A stretch of 39,948 nucleotides of DNA from Streptomyces himastatinicus ATCC 53653 (GCF_000158915.1 NZ_GG657754.1:5481441-5521388); one strand, 5' to 3'. Counted from the first letter of the stretch, positions 1 through 8,339 are shown. The notes: generated by a model not told the origin, from the letters alone. Numbers and translations are program-made.

Positions 1-9
1 GCGTACGCT

Positions 10-316
10 GTGCGGGTGTTGTCCGGGGACCGAGGCTGCCTGCGGTGGGTTCTGGCCGTCCCGCTGGTGATCCTTCACCTGATCGCGGCCTTCTTCTGCT
101 ACACGGCGCTGACCATCGAGCCCGTCGGGCAGCTGGGACGACGACGCGCGCACTGGAATCGTCCTCGCGTGCGTGCTCACCCTCGGGGCGAGCGCCCTCG
201 CCGGGCTGATCACGGTGATGCCGTCGGTGCGGCGCGTCATGGGGCCGTGGTGGCTGGTACCGCCGCTGGTGCTCGGGGCAGTCGCGGCGGTGCGGTGGGG
301 GCTGTTGGGGGCGTAG
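10..316 (+). pseudogene. Small membrane protein, frameshifted
   Basis: The frame opening at the window edge (GTG at 10, or a start further left) encodes a hydrophobic helix with VLAVPLVILHLIAAFF. Near 123-126 the good coding frame moves by one base and continues as SGSWDDDARTGIVLACVL, a second hydrophobic stretch, an Arg-containing turn (PSVRRVMGPWW) and a last helix, ending with TAG at 314. Removing one C from the CCC at 121-123 would join the halves as LTIEPSGSWDDDARTG. The likely product is an integral membrane protein of about 100 residues with three or so helices and unknown function. The break is either a sequencing error or a real single-base insertion. Family not recognised; the 5' end may lie outside the window. 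Confidence 0.6.
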
Positions 317-344
317 TGGCCCCTACGGGACCGCTGGTGTCAGG

Positions 345-1874
345 TCACCTTGAGTAGCCCGTCACGCGGCCGATCCACGTCATGAAGTCCGCCGCGTCCT
401 CGTTGGCGCCGTGGCCGGCGTCCCAGTACATGAGGGCGTCGACGTCGTCGCCCAGGTTCTCCAGGCCCGCGGCGAGGTTGCCGACGACGGTGAGCGAGGT
501 GTCGGTGTCCTTGGTGCCGACGCGGATCCACCAGTGCTTCGCCCGGCCGGGGTTGCGCTGCTCGATGAAGAACATGGGGTTCATCAGGTCGAGTTTGCGG
601 GGCAGATCGCCGTCGAGGCGTGCGCTGGCGTTACCGGTGGCGTGGCGGAGGCTGTAGAGGGTGAAGTGGCGGGTCTTGGTGGTGCCCGTGCCGAACAGGT
701 TGTTCTCCGGTGCGGAGAGGTCGAAGGGGTCGAAGGCGGGGGTGTTCTTCTTCCGGGCCCCGACGTGGGTGAGGAAGTCGCTCCACGCGAAGGCGGCGCG
801 GTCGCCGGACCAGGTGAGCCACGGGTTCTTGGCCAGGTAGTCCGAACGGTCCGCTGCCGGGAGGGCCTTGAGGTAGGTGGTGGCGGCCGGTGCGAGGTAG
901 GTCTTGACGAGGTAGTCGTCGTAGGTGCGGGCCGTGAGGGGGCCGAAGCCGTGCTTCCCCCGCAGTTTCAGCGCGGCCTGGTATTCGGCGAAGGCGGAGC
1001 GCAGCTCCTTGGAGACGGCCTGGTCGACGGTGTCGCCGGAACTGAGCTTGTTGCCGCCCCAGTTCCATTCGTACGCCATATCGGCGTGTTCCAGGTCGGC
1101 GATGGGGCACCAGGCGCCGCCCGCGAAGATGGCGTCGCTCGCGGGGGCGGCGCCCAGTTCCCTGAGGTCGGCCTCGTACAGGGGGCTGTCCCCGGACGCT
1201 CCGAGCAGGGCGGACAGGGCGCCTCCGGCGCTGGTTCCGGAGGAGACGATCCGGTCGGTGTTCCCCGGTATGCGGCCCTTGTTGAAGCGTACGTACCGCA
1301 CCGCGGCCTTGAGATCCACGATGGCGGTCGGCGCCGTGCCGTAGTACGTACCGTCCGCGTCGACGAGGGTCCGGCCGCGGGCGCCCGGTTCCACGACGAC
1401 GTAACCGGCGGCGACCGCCAGCTTGGCGTTGCTGACCATGGCCGCCTGCCCGCCGCCCCCACCGCCCCCGCCCCCGCCACCACCGGGCGGGGTCATCGCG
1501 GAACCGCCGACCCCGGTGGCGTCCGCCACGGACGACGGCATGTAGCCGCCCACCGAGTTGGCGAAGAGGATCGGCGCGCGGGTGGCGTCGACCGCGGTGC
1601 CGTCGATCTCGACGGGCACGCTGACGTTGAGGCACTGGTACTTCGCGTCCACGGGGTTCGTGACGTACGTGATGGCCTTGTAGAAGTGGTACGTCACGGC
1701 CTTGTCGCCGTCGTCCGTGGCGACGGTCGTCGTCAGGACCGTGTAGGCATCCTTGTCGAAGACCAGCGCGTCCGAGGGTTTCCGCGAGCGGGCGGCGGCC
1801 GCGACGCCGGCCCCCGCCGCCGACGCCGCCGCGGTGGCCGCGGCGAGTCCCATGACCATGGTCCTGCGCTTCAC
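345..1874 (-). CDS. Secreted subtype B tannase-like alpha/beta hydrolase
   Basis: Predicted exported serine esterase of the alpha/beta-hydrolase fold, resembling actinobacterial proteins annotated as subtype B tannase or feruloyl esterase, which cleave phenolic esters. The N-terminus KRRTMVMGLAAATAAAS is a signal peptide with a twin-Arg-like start. The nucleophile elbow is GTSAGGALS, and a C-terminal DAGHGANED supplies the likely catalytic His. A run of twelve Gly follows MTPP near residue 150. GTG at 1874 is chosen because GGAG lies 6 nt upstream; ATG at 1880 sits directly on that ribosome site, and a 40-residue longer frame looks noncoding. It is transcribed divergently from the ABC transporter operon at 2087. 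The substrate is inferred only. Confidence 0.8.
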   Translation of the reverse strand: MKRRTMVMGLAAATAAASAAGAGVAAAARSRKPSDALVFDKDAYTVLTTTVATDDGDKAVTYHFYKAITYVTNPVDAKYQCLNVSVPVEIDGTAVDATRAPILFANSVGGYMPSSVADATGVGGSAMTPPGGGGGGGGGGGGQAAMVSNAKLAVAAGYVVVEPGARGRTLVDADGTYYGTAPTAIVDLKAAVRYVRFNKGRIPGNTDRIVSSGTSAGGALSALLGASGDSPLYEADLRELGAAPASDAIFAGGAWCPIADLEHADMAYEWNWGGNKLSSGDTVDQAVSKELRSAFAEYQAALKLRGKHGFGPLTARTYDDYLVKTYLAPAATTYLKALPAADRSDYLAKNPWLTWSGDRAAFAWSDFLTHVGARKKNTPAFDPFDLSAPENNLFGTGTTKTRHFTLYSLRHATGNASARLDGDLPRKLDLMNPMFFIEQRNPGRAKHWWIRVGTKDTDTSLTVVGNLAAGLENLGDDVDALMYWDAGHGANEDAADFMTWIGRVTGYSR

Positions 1875-2001
1875 TGACATCTCCTGCCGCTCGTCCGTGG
1901 TCCCCGTCGCCTGGTGAACGTATGGATCGTCCGCAAAATCGTCAACAATTTCCGTGGCATTCATGGCGAACGCACAGCCTGTGCACGGCGGTTGCGGCAC
2001 G

Positions 2002-2022
2002 CGGTTTCAGGCGCTGAAACCG
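2002..2022. promoter_or_regulatory. Perfect inverted repeat in divergent promoter
   Basis: CGGTTTCAG and CTGAAACCG form 9-bp arms around a GCG spacer, between the hydrolase gene and drrA. The right arm is nearly the same word as the two direct repeats at 2046-2065. It is probably a protein-binding site. Confidence 0.55.
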
Positions 2023-2045
2023 GCGGGACGGACGCCGCAACCGGA

Positions 2046-2086
2046 CTGAAGCCGCGCTGAAGCCGACCACCCGCAGTCTCTGGGGC
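2046..2086 (+). promoter_or_regulatory. Putative SARP-type repeats and leaderless promoter of drrA
   Basis: CTGAAGCCG occurs at 2046-2054 and 2057-2065, an 11-bp period. Eight bp later lies CAGTCT (2074-2079), a weak -10 element (TANNNT type), and 7 nt later the ATG at 2087, with no clear ribosome site. Eight bp between the last repeat and the -10 is the spacing described for SARP/AfsR targets. Function is inferred from geometry only. Confidence 0.45.
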
Positions 2087-3064
2087 ATGACCTCACGAGA
2101 CGGAACGGGCGTAACGGCCCCGGCGGCCATCGCCGCCGAAGGGCTGCGCAAGGCCTACGGGGACAAGGTCGTCCTCGACGGGATCGACCTCCATGTCCCC
2201 CAGGGGACGATCTTCTCCCTCCTCGGCCCGAACGGCGCCGGGAAGACCACCACCGTCCAGATCCTCTCCACCCTGATCACCGCCGACGGCGGCCGGGCGA
2301 GCGTGGCCGGGCACGATCTGGCCGCCGCCCCGCAGGCCGTGCGCGCCGCGATCGGCGTCACCGGGCAGTTCTCCGCCGTCGACAACATGATCACCGGCGA
2401 GGAGAACATGGCCCTCATGGCGGACCTCCACCACCTGGGCCGCCGGGAGGGGAAGCGGATCACCGCCGAACTCCTCGACCGTTTCGACCTCGTGGCGGCG
2501 GCCAAGAAGCCCGCCTCCACCTACTCCGGCGGGATGCGGCGCCGCCTCGACATCGCGATGACCCTGGTCGGTTCGCCGCGCGTGATCTTCCTCGACGAGC
2601 CGACCACCGGCCTCGACCCGCGCAGCCGCCACACCATGTGGGAGATCATCCGCGATCTCGTCGCGGGCGGGGTGACGGTCTTCCTGACCACCCAGTACCT
2701 GGAGGAGGCGGATCAGCTCGCCGACCGCATCGCCGTCCTCAGCCGGGGCCGACTGGCCGCCCAGGGCACCCCCGAGGAGCTGAAGCGGCTGGTGCCCGGC
2801 GGCCATGTCCGCCTCACGTTCGCCGACCCTGCCGCCCTCGCCGCCGCGTACCGGGCCCTCGGCGACGGCGCCGCGGCCGACGAGGAGGGCCTGTCCCTCC
2901 GGGTGCCGAACGACGGCAGCGTCCACGCCCTGCGCGCGCTGCTCGACGGCCTCGACCGGGCCGCCGTGACGCCCGAGGCCCTGACCGTGCACACCCCCGA
3001 CCTGGACGACGTCTTCTTCGCGGTCACCGGCCGCCCCGGCAACGACAAGGTGGAAGCCCGATGA
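2087..3064 (+). CDS. drrA: DrrA-type ABC transporter ATPase
   Basis: ATP-binding subunit of a two-component ABC-2 exporter of the daunorubicin-resistance type, energising drug or metabolite efflux at the membrane. Visible motifs are Walker A GPNGAGKTT (about residues 47-55), signature YSGGM (146-150), Walker B VIFLDEP (166-172) and a D-loop GLD. The H-loop reads TTQYLEEAD, with Gln in place of His, as is common in DrrA-like proteins. The C-terminal 100 residues form the extension typical of this subfamily, ending in a LDDVFFAVTG motif. At 325 aa the length is normal. It overlaps the permease gene by ATGA, so the two are translationally coupled. No Shine-Dalgarno is visible, consistent with a leaderless transcript. 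The symbol denotes the family, not a proven substrate. Confidence 0.92.
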   Translation: MTSRDGTGVTAPAAIAAEGLRKAYGDKVVLDGIDLHVPQGTIFSLLGPNGAGKTTTVQILSTLITADGGRASVAGHDLAAAPQAVRAAIGVTGQFSAVDNMITGEENMALMADLHHLGRREGKRITAELLDRFDLVAAAKKPASTYSGGMRRRLDIAMTLVGSPRVIFLDEPTTGLDPRSRHTMWEIIRDLVAGGVTVFLTTQYLEEADQLADRIAVLSRGRLAAQGTPEELKRLVPGGHVRLTFADPAALAAAYRALGDGAAADEEGLSLRVPNDGSVHALRALLDGLDRAAVTPEALTVHTPDLDDVFFAVTGRPGNDKVEAR

Positions 3065-3870
3065 GCGACCTGATGAGCCCTCGTACCGTCGCCGCGCACC
3101 CGCTCCGCGACTCGTTGACCATGCTGCGGCGCAATCTGCTGCACGCCCGCCGCTACCCCTCCATGACCATCGGCGTCACCGGCATGCCGGTGATCATGCT
3201 CCTGCTCTTCGTGTACGTCTTCGGTACGGCGCTCAGCACCGGCCTCGGCGGCGGAGGCGACCGTTCCGCGTACATCGCCTACGTCGTCCCCGGCATCCTG
3301 CTGATGACCGTCGGCTCCGGAACGGTGCCGACCGCCGTCGCCGTGTGCACCGACATGGCCGAGGGCGTCGTCGCCCGCTTCCGCACCATGGCCATCTCCC
3401 GCTCCTCGGTCCTCGTCGGCCATGTCGTCGGCAGCGTCATCCAGACCATGATCAGCCTGGTGCTGGTGACCGGGGTCGCGCTCGCCATCGGGTTCCGTTC
3501 CGACGCCGGAGCCGTCGAATGGCTCGCCGCGGCCGGAGTTCTCGCCCTGGTCTGCTGCGCGCTGACCTGGCTTGCGGTCGGCATGGGGCTCGCCAGCCCC
3601 ACGCCCGAGGCCGCCAGCAACGCCGTACTGCCGCTGTCGTTCCTGCTGCCCTTCATCAGCAGCGCGTTCGTGCCGGTCGACGCGATGCCCGGCTGGATCC
3701 GGTGGTTCGCCGATTACCAGCCCTTCACCACCGTGGTCGAGACCCTGCGCGGACTCCTCACCGGCACGGAGATCGGCCACAACGGCTGGCTGTCCGTGGC
3801 CTGGTGCCTCGCCATCACCCTGCTCGGCTTCGTCTGGTCGCAGCGCCGCTTCGCCCGCGACCCCCGCTGA
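3061..3870 (+). CDS. drrB: DrrB-type ABC-2 permease
   Basis: Membrane subunit (269 aa) partnering the upstream ATPase. A short cytoplasmic N-terminus is followed by about six hydrophobic segments, including MPVIMLLLFVYVFGTALS, IVFRT-like cytoplasmic loop RFRTMAISRSSVLVGHV, and VLPLSFLLPFISSAFVP. The sequence FISSAFVPVDAMPGWIRWFADYQPFT is the characteristic end of ABC2_membrane (DrrB) permeases. The start is the ATG of the ATGA overlap at 3061. The P450 follows 44 bp downstream with its own ribosome site, and the three genes probably form one operon. Substrate unknown. Confidence 0.92.
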   Translation: MSDLMSPRTVAAHPLRDSLTMLRRNLLHARRYPSMTIGVTGMPVIMLLLFVYVFGTALSTGLGGGGDRSAYIAYVVPGILLMTVGSGTVPTAVAVCTDMAEGVVARFRTMAISRSSVLVGHVVGSVIQTMISLVLVTGVALAIGFRSDAGAVEWLAAAGVLALVCCALTWLAVGMGLASPTPEAASNAVLPLSFLLPFISSAFVPVDAMPGWIRWFADYQPFTTVVETLRGLLTGTEIGHNGWLSVAWCLAITLLGFVWSQRRFARDPR

Positions 3871-3914
3871 GCCCCCCACCTCACCCTCCCACTCCACCAG
3901 GAAGCGAGACCGCC

Positions 3915-3944
3915 ATGTCCGAGAACGCCATGTCCGAGAACGCC
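3915..3944 (+). repeat. 15-bp tandem duplication at P450 start
   Basis: ATGTCCGAGAACGCC occurs twice in direct succession and duplicates the start codon and the first five codons. Only the first copy has the upstream AGGAAG at normal spacing. Confidence 0.9.
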
Positions 3945-5168
3945 ACCCACCTCACCCCCGAGCAGGTCGAGGACCCCGTACGCGGCTACGCCGACCTCCG
4001 TACCCGCGACGAACTCCCGCACGCCGTCCTCCCCGGCCTCACCACCCCCGTCCGGCTCGTCACCCGGTACGCCGACGTCAAGGCCGCCCTCACCGAACCG
4101 CGGCTGATCCGCGACCGCACCCGGATCCCGGGGGACGCCGATGAGGCCCAAGCGTCCGACGCCCAGGACGAGTTGCTGGAGGCGGCCTCCGCCGGGCTCC
4201 CCGCCGAGTACGTGAAGTACTTCGCCGGACACCTCGCCCTCTTCGACGGCGAGGAGCACGCCCACCGCCGCGCCCCGCTGACCCGCGCGTTCACCGCCCG
4301 CCGCATCGCGGCGCTGCGTACCTTCGTCGAGCGGACCGCGGACGCCCTGGTCGCCGAGGCCGAGGCGAACGGCGGTACGGACCTCCTCGGTGCCTTCGCC
4401 TACCCCCTGGCCACCCAGGTCATCTGCGAGCTGATCGGCGTCGAGGAGCGCGACCGCGACCAGGTCTGCTCCTGGATGCGGGACTTCGCCTTCGGCGACG
4501 GCAGCCGGGCCGGGGAGGCGCTCGTCGCGCTCGTCGAATACGCCAAGGAGCTGATCGCCCGCCGCCGGGCCGAACCCACCGAGGACCTGATCTCCGCCCT
4601 CCTCGACGGGGACCAGCTCACCGAGGACGACCTGATCGGCATCGTCTTCCTGCTCATCAACACCGGCATCACCCCGCCCGCGCTCTTCCTGGCCCACGCC
4701 GCCCTCGCCCTGCTCGACCACCCCGAACAGGCCGCCCGGCTGCACGCCGCCCCCGAACTCCTCCCGCGCGCCGTCCCCGAACTCCTCCGGTACGTCTCCA
4801 TCGTCCGCATCGGCGCCACCCTCTACGCCACCGAGGACGTCGACTTCGCGGGCACCGCGCTGCGCCGGGGCGAGTCGGTGACGGTCGCCCTGCTCGCCGC
4901 CGACCACGACCCGGAGGAGTTCGGCGACGGCGCCGGACAGCTCGACGTCGGCCGGGAGTTCGGCCGCGGCGACGGCCACCTCGCCTTCGGCCACGGCGCC
5001 CACTACTGCATCGGCGCCGCCCTCGGCCGCCTCGTCACCAGCGTCGTCCTCGACCGCCTCTTCGTCCGCCACGACGGCCTCCGCCTCGCCGTGCCCCGCG
5101 CCGAGCTGGAGTTCGGCCACTGGCCGGGCGACGGCTTCCACCTCCTGCGCCTACCGGTCCGCCTGTGA
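3915..5168 (+). CDS. Cytochrome P450 lacking the acid-alcohol pair
   Basis: Soluble bacterial P450 of 417 aa. The heme-binding loop FGHGAHYCIGAALGR gives Cys365 as thiolate ligand, and the K-helix ExxR is ELLRY. In the I-helix, where most P450s read [AG]GxETT, this protein reads INTGITPP (about residues 248-255): the acid is Thr and the conserved Thr is Pro. Such sites often mean atypical oxygen activation, a non-monooxygenase reaction or a binding role. ATG at 3915 has AGGAAG upstream at a usable distance; the first ten residues, MSENAMSENA, come from a perfect 15-bp duplication, so ATG 3930 is an alternative start. It lies in the drrAB operon, and its last 18 bp overlap the convergent regulator gene. 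Confidence 0.9.
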   Translation: MSENAMSENATHLTPEQVEDPVRGYADLRTRDELPHAVLPGLTTPVRLVTRYADVKAALTEPRLIRDRTRIPGDADEAQASDAQDELLEAASAGLPAEYVKYFAGHLALFDGEEHAHRRAPLTRAFTARRIAALRTFVERTADALVAEAEANGGTDLLGAFAYPLATQVICELIGVEERDRDQVCSWMRDFAFGDGSRAGEALVALVEYAKELIARRRAEPTEDLISALLDGDQLTEDDLIGIVFLLINTGITPPALFLAHAALALLDHPEQAARLHAAPELLPRAVPELLRYVSIVRIGATLYATEDVDFAGTALRRGESVTVALLAADHDPEEFGDGAGQLDVGREFGRGDGHLAFGHGAHYCIGAALGRLVTSVVLDRLFVRHDGLRLAVPRAELEFGHWPGDGFHLLRLPVRL

Positions 5169-8100
5169 CCCCCGCGTCCCGGCCCCGCCCCCGGCGCCCC
5201 CCTCAGGCGCGGAGCCCTCAGCAAACTCGACCGCCGAGTCCGGGAGTTCGTCCCCGGGTTTCAGGGCGGCCGTACGTTCGACCTCGCGTCGTCGTACCGC
5301 CCGCCCCTGGTCGGCTTCCTGTGCCCGCGTGCCGCCGAGCGGGCCGACGCCCGTTGTCGGCTGGAAGCTCCGTAGGCATCGGAAGCGCTCGGCCAGTGCG
5401 ATCAGCCGCACGCCCGTACCCGTTCGGCCCGTCGCGAGGTCGACGTAGCCCAGGGCCAGCAGCACCACACCGCAGATCGGGATGTCCAGCGCCACGCCCC
5501 GGTCGAGCAGGGCCACGATCCGTTCCGTGAGTGCCGCCGCCGGGGCGGACACCAGGTCGAGGCGGGCGTGCTGGGCGTGGGCCGCGACCGATACCGCCTG
5601 GATCTCCAGTGCCCACGGCTCCAGCAGGGGATCGCCGTCGCCCTCCAGGGTGCTCGTGGCGCGCCGCCACAACGCCAGCCCCCGCTCCGTCTCGCCCCGC
5701 GCGAGCGCGATCTCCGCGCGTGCCCCGAGGTCGGGGGTGAGCAGGTCGACGGCCTCTTCCGGCCGGTGCAGTACGGCCTGTTCCAGCCAGTGTTCGGCCG
5801 CGTCGAGGTCGCCGGTCTGGAGGTTGGCCAGGACCATGCCCCAGCGCAGGCCCATCATGTCGTTCCAGTCGCCCAGTTCGTCCATGATCCGCATGGCCTC
5901 CGCCATGTGGATCAGCGCCTCCGCGCCCCGTTCAGCGTTCAGGCACAGTTCGCTCAGCCGCGAATGCCCCATGACGGTCAGCCACGGGACGCGCCGTCCC
6001 TCGAAGGCGGCGAGCATCCGCCGGGCGGCGGCCATGGCCCGTTCCGGTTCGTTCTCGCTCTCCCACAGGTAGCCCGCCACGCCCTCCGCGACCCCCGCCA
6101 CCAGCGGTTCATCGCTCGCGCACAGCCGCTCCAGGGCCGTACGGTCCGGTCCCAGCACCTCCGGTATCCGGCTGAACACCGTGGCCAGCGCGCCGATCAG
6201 GGTCCCGGGCGCGCCCGGGGGCAGTCGGCGCAGTACGGCGAGGAAGCGCGGCGCGCTCGTGCCCCCGCCGAGGAAGGCGTTGACCGCGACCAGGGTCGCG
6301 AGCGTGCGGACCGGTTCGACGCCGTCGGGCTCCGGCCGGTAGCGGGACAGCAGCGGGCCGGTGTCCTCGGCCAGCGTGATCATCCGGGGGTAGTGGGCCT
6401 CGGTGGTCCACAGCGTGCCCAGGGCGGCCGCGGTCGCCATGACGGTCGGCATGTGGTGCGCGTCCAGCCCGATGCGCAGCGCCCGTACGAGATTGTCCTG
6501 CTCCGCCCGTATCCGCTGCCAGGCGGCGACGGCGTCCGGGCCGAACGGCGCGTCGTGGTACGTCGTACCGAAGTACCGGGCCCAGTCGAGGAAACGCCCC
6601 GTGACCTGCTCGTCCTCGCCCGCCGCCGTGCGGTGTGCCGCGCTGAACTCCCGTACGGTCTCCAGCATCCGGAACCGGGCGCCCGCCGGGGTGTCCGTCA
6701 CCTTCAGCAGCGACTGCCCGACGAGATCCTCCAGGATCTCCAGCACATCCAGTTCGTCGGGACCGACGAGGTGCTCCGCCGCGTCGGCCGTGAAACCGCC
6801 CGGGAACACGGACAGCGCGCGCAGGGCCGCCTGCCCGTCCGGTGCGAGCAGGTTCCAGCTCCAGTCGACCACCGCGTGCAGCGTGCGGTGCCGCTGCGGA
6901 GCGTCCCGCGTCCCGCCGCGCAACAGCGCGAACCGGTCCTCCAGCCGCCGGGCGATCTCCGCCACCGACAGCACCCGCACCCGCGCCGCGGCCAGCTCGA
7001 CGGCGAGCGGCAGCCCGTCGAGACGGCGGCAGAGCGCGGTGACGGCCTCGGCGGGCAGCTCGACGTCCGGCCGCGCGGCCCTGGCCCGCTGCCCGAACAG
7101 CTCGACCGTCGTCGAGGGGTCCAACTCCGGCAGCAGATAGACCGATTCGGCGGCGATGCCCAGCGGCGTACGGCTCGTGGTGAGCACCCGCAGCTCCCGG
7201 GTCGCCGCCACCAGCCCCCGCACCACCTCGGCGACTCCGCCCACCACCTGTTCGCAGTTGTCGAGCACCAGCAGCACCGGGCCCGCCCCGAGCGCCGCGA
7301 CGAGCCCGCCCAGCACCTCGGCGGAGGGCGCGCCGCCCGCGCCCCCGACCGCCGAGGCGACCTCGCCCGCCACGTCCTCGTCCCTCGTCACGCCCGCCAG
7401 CGGCACCAGATGCACCACCCGCTGCTCGGCCGCCCGCGCCACCGCGGCCGCCAGCCGGGTCTTGCCGAGCCCGCCGGGCCCGACGATCGACGTGACCCGC
7501 GAGGAACGCAGCAGGCCCGCCACGGCGGCGATGTCGCCGTCCCGGCCGAGCAGCGCGTTCGGTTCGTGCGGCACCCCGCGCCGCACCACGGGCGCCTCGC
7601 CCCGCAACAACTCCTCGTGCAGGGCCCGCAGTCCCGGCCCCGGGTCGGTCCCCAGCTCGTCGCGCAGCCGCCGCCGGTAGCGCTCGTACGTGGCCAGGGC
7701 CGCGGCCGTGCCCGCGGTCGCCGCCTCGCACCGCACCAGCTCCAGCCACAGCTCCTCGTCCCTCGGGAACTCCCGCACCAGCTCCGCCAACGGCCCGGCG
7801 GCCGCCTCCCGGCCGCCGGTCCGGGCCAGCCCCAGCGCCCGGCCCCGTAGCAGCGCCCGGTGCGCCGCCGCCCGCTCGGCCCGCAGCGCCGCGACCGGAT
7901 CGCCGAGCACCGCGTCCGCGTCCCCGCCGCCGTCCCCGGCCCCGTCCCAGAGGGCGAGCCCTTCCTCCGCCTCGGCGAGAGCCCCCGCATGGTCCCCGGC
8001 CCGCGCCTTCTCCGCGCAGGCGGCGGCGTGCAGCAGAACTGCCGAGGCGTCCACCCGCTCCTCACCGAGCCCCAGCCGATACCCGCTGGGCGTGCTCACC

Positions 8101-8327
8101 ACCACCTCGGCCCCGAGCCGCGACCGCAGCCGCGAGACCAGGATCTGCACCGCCTTGACGGGATTCTCCGGCTGCCCGTCCGGCCACAACCCGTCGACCA
8201 GCCGCCCGGTGCTGCACCCGGTGCGCAGGTCGGAGGCGAGCAGCGCGAGCAGCCCCCGGAGCCGCGGAGCGGTGATCTCCTGCCCGCGATACGAAACCGT
8301 CGACAGGACGGTCAGCTCGATGGTCAC
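5151..8327 (-). CDS. AfsR/SARP-type STAND transcriptional regulator
   Basis: Large regulator (1058 aa) of the AfsR-like class. Domains in order: an OmpR-like winged helix (about 1-90, with GLWPDGQPENPVKAVQILVSRLR), a bacterial transcriptional activator (BTAD) helical domain (about 95-250, ending TYERYRRRLRDELGTDPGPG), then an NB-ARC/STAND NTPase (from about 262, Walker A GPGGLGKTR near 283, Walker B VLLVLDNCE, sensor TTSRTPLG) and an Ala/Leu-rich helical-repeat region. Such proteins activate secondary-metabolism genes, with nucleotide binding as a switch. The GTG start has TAATCT 6 nt upstream and no ribosome site, suggesting a leaderless mRNA. The final 60 residues, after RSFQPT, are Gly/Ala/Glu-rich and unlike the usual family ending; a late frameshift is possible. 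It converges on the drrAB-P450 operon, its likely target. Confidence 0.88.
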   Translation of the reverse strand: MTIELTVLSTVSYRGQEITAPRLRGLLALLASDLRTGCSTGRLVDGLWPDGQPENPVKAVQILVSRLRSRLGAEVVVSTPSGYRLGLGEERVDASAVLLHAAACAEKARAGDHAGALAEAEEGLALWDGAGDGGGDADAVLGDPVAALRAERAAAHRALLRGRALGLARTGGREAAAGPLAELVREFPRDEELWLELVRCEAATAGTAAALATYERYRRRLRDELGTDPGPGLRALHEELLRGEAPVVRRGVPHEPNALLGRDGDIAAVAGLLRSSRVTSIVGPGGLGKTRLAAAVARAAEQRVVHLVPLAGVTRDEDVAGEVASAVGGAGGAPSAEVLGGLVAALGAGPVLLVLDNCEQVVGGVAEVVRGLVAATRELRVLTTSRTPLGIAAESVYLLPELDPSTTVELFGQRARAARPDVELPAEAVTALCRRLDGLPLAVELAAARVRVLSVAEIARRLEDRFALLRGGTRDAPQRHRTLHAVVDWSWNLLAPDGQAALRALSVFPGGFTADAAEHLVGPDELDVLEILEDLVGQSLLKVTDTPAGARFRMLETVREFSAAHRTAAGEDEQVTGRFLDWARYFGTTYHDAPFGPDAVAAWQRIRAEQDNLVRALRIGLDAHHMPTVMATAAALGTLWTTEAHYPRMITLAEDTGPLLSRYRPEPDGVEPVRTLATLVAVNAFLGGGTSAPRFLAVLRRLPPGAPGTLIGALATVFSRIPEVLGPDRTALERLCASDEPLVAGVAEGVAGYLWESENEPERAMAAARRMLAAFEGRRVPWLTVMGHSRLSELCLNAERGAEALIHMAEAMRIMDELGDWNDMMGLRWGMVLANLQTGDLDAAEHWLEQAVLHRPEEAVDLLTPDLGARAEIALARGETERGLALWRRATSTLEGDGDPLLEPWALEIQAVSVAAHAQHARLDLVSAPAAALTERIVALLDRGVALDIPICGVVLLALGYVDLATGRTGTGVRLIALAERFRCLRSFQPTTGVGPLGGTRAQEADQGRAVRRREVERTAALKPGDELPDSAVEFAEGSAPEGGAGGGAGTRGSQADR

Positions 8328-8333
8328 CCGCGC

Positions 8334-8339
8334 AGATTA
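8334..8339 (-). promoter_or_regulatory. -10 element of the regulator gene
   Basis: TAATCT on the minus strand lies 6 nt before the GTG start, so the transcript would begin at or next to the start codon. No convincing -35 was identified. Confidence 0.45.

Noticed and set aside
411..1877. Long plus-strand open frame opposite the tannase-like gene
   Set aside because: It mirrors the minus-strand gene, is extremely Gly/Val/Arg-rich and has no family features. Typical antisense frame of GC-rich DNA.
5568..7850. 760-codon plus-strand frame opposite the AfsR-like regulator
   Set aside because: Arg/Gln/Pro-rich with no motifs; the opposite strand encodes clear Walker and BTAD motifs.
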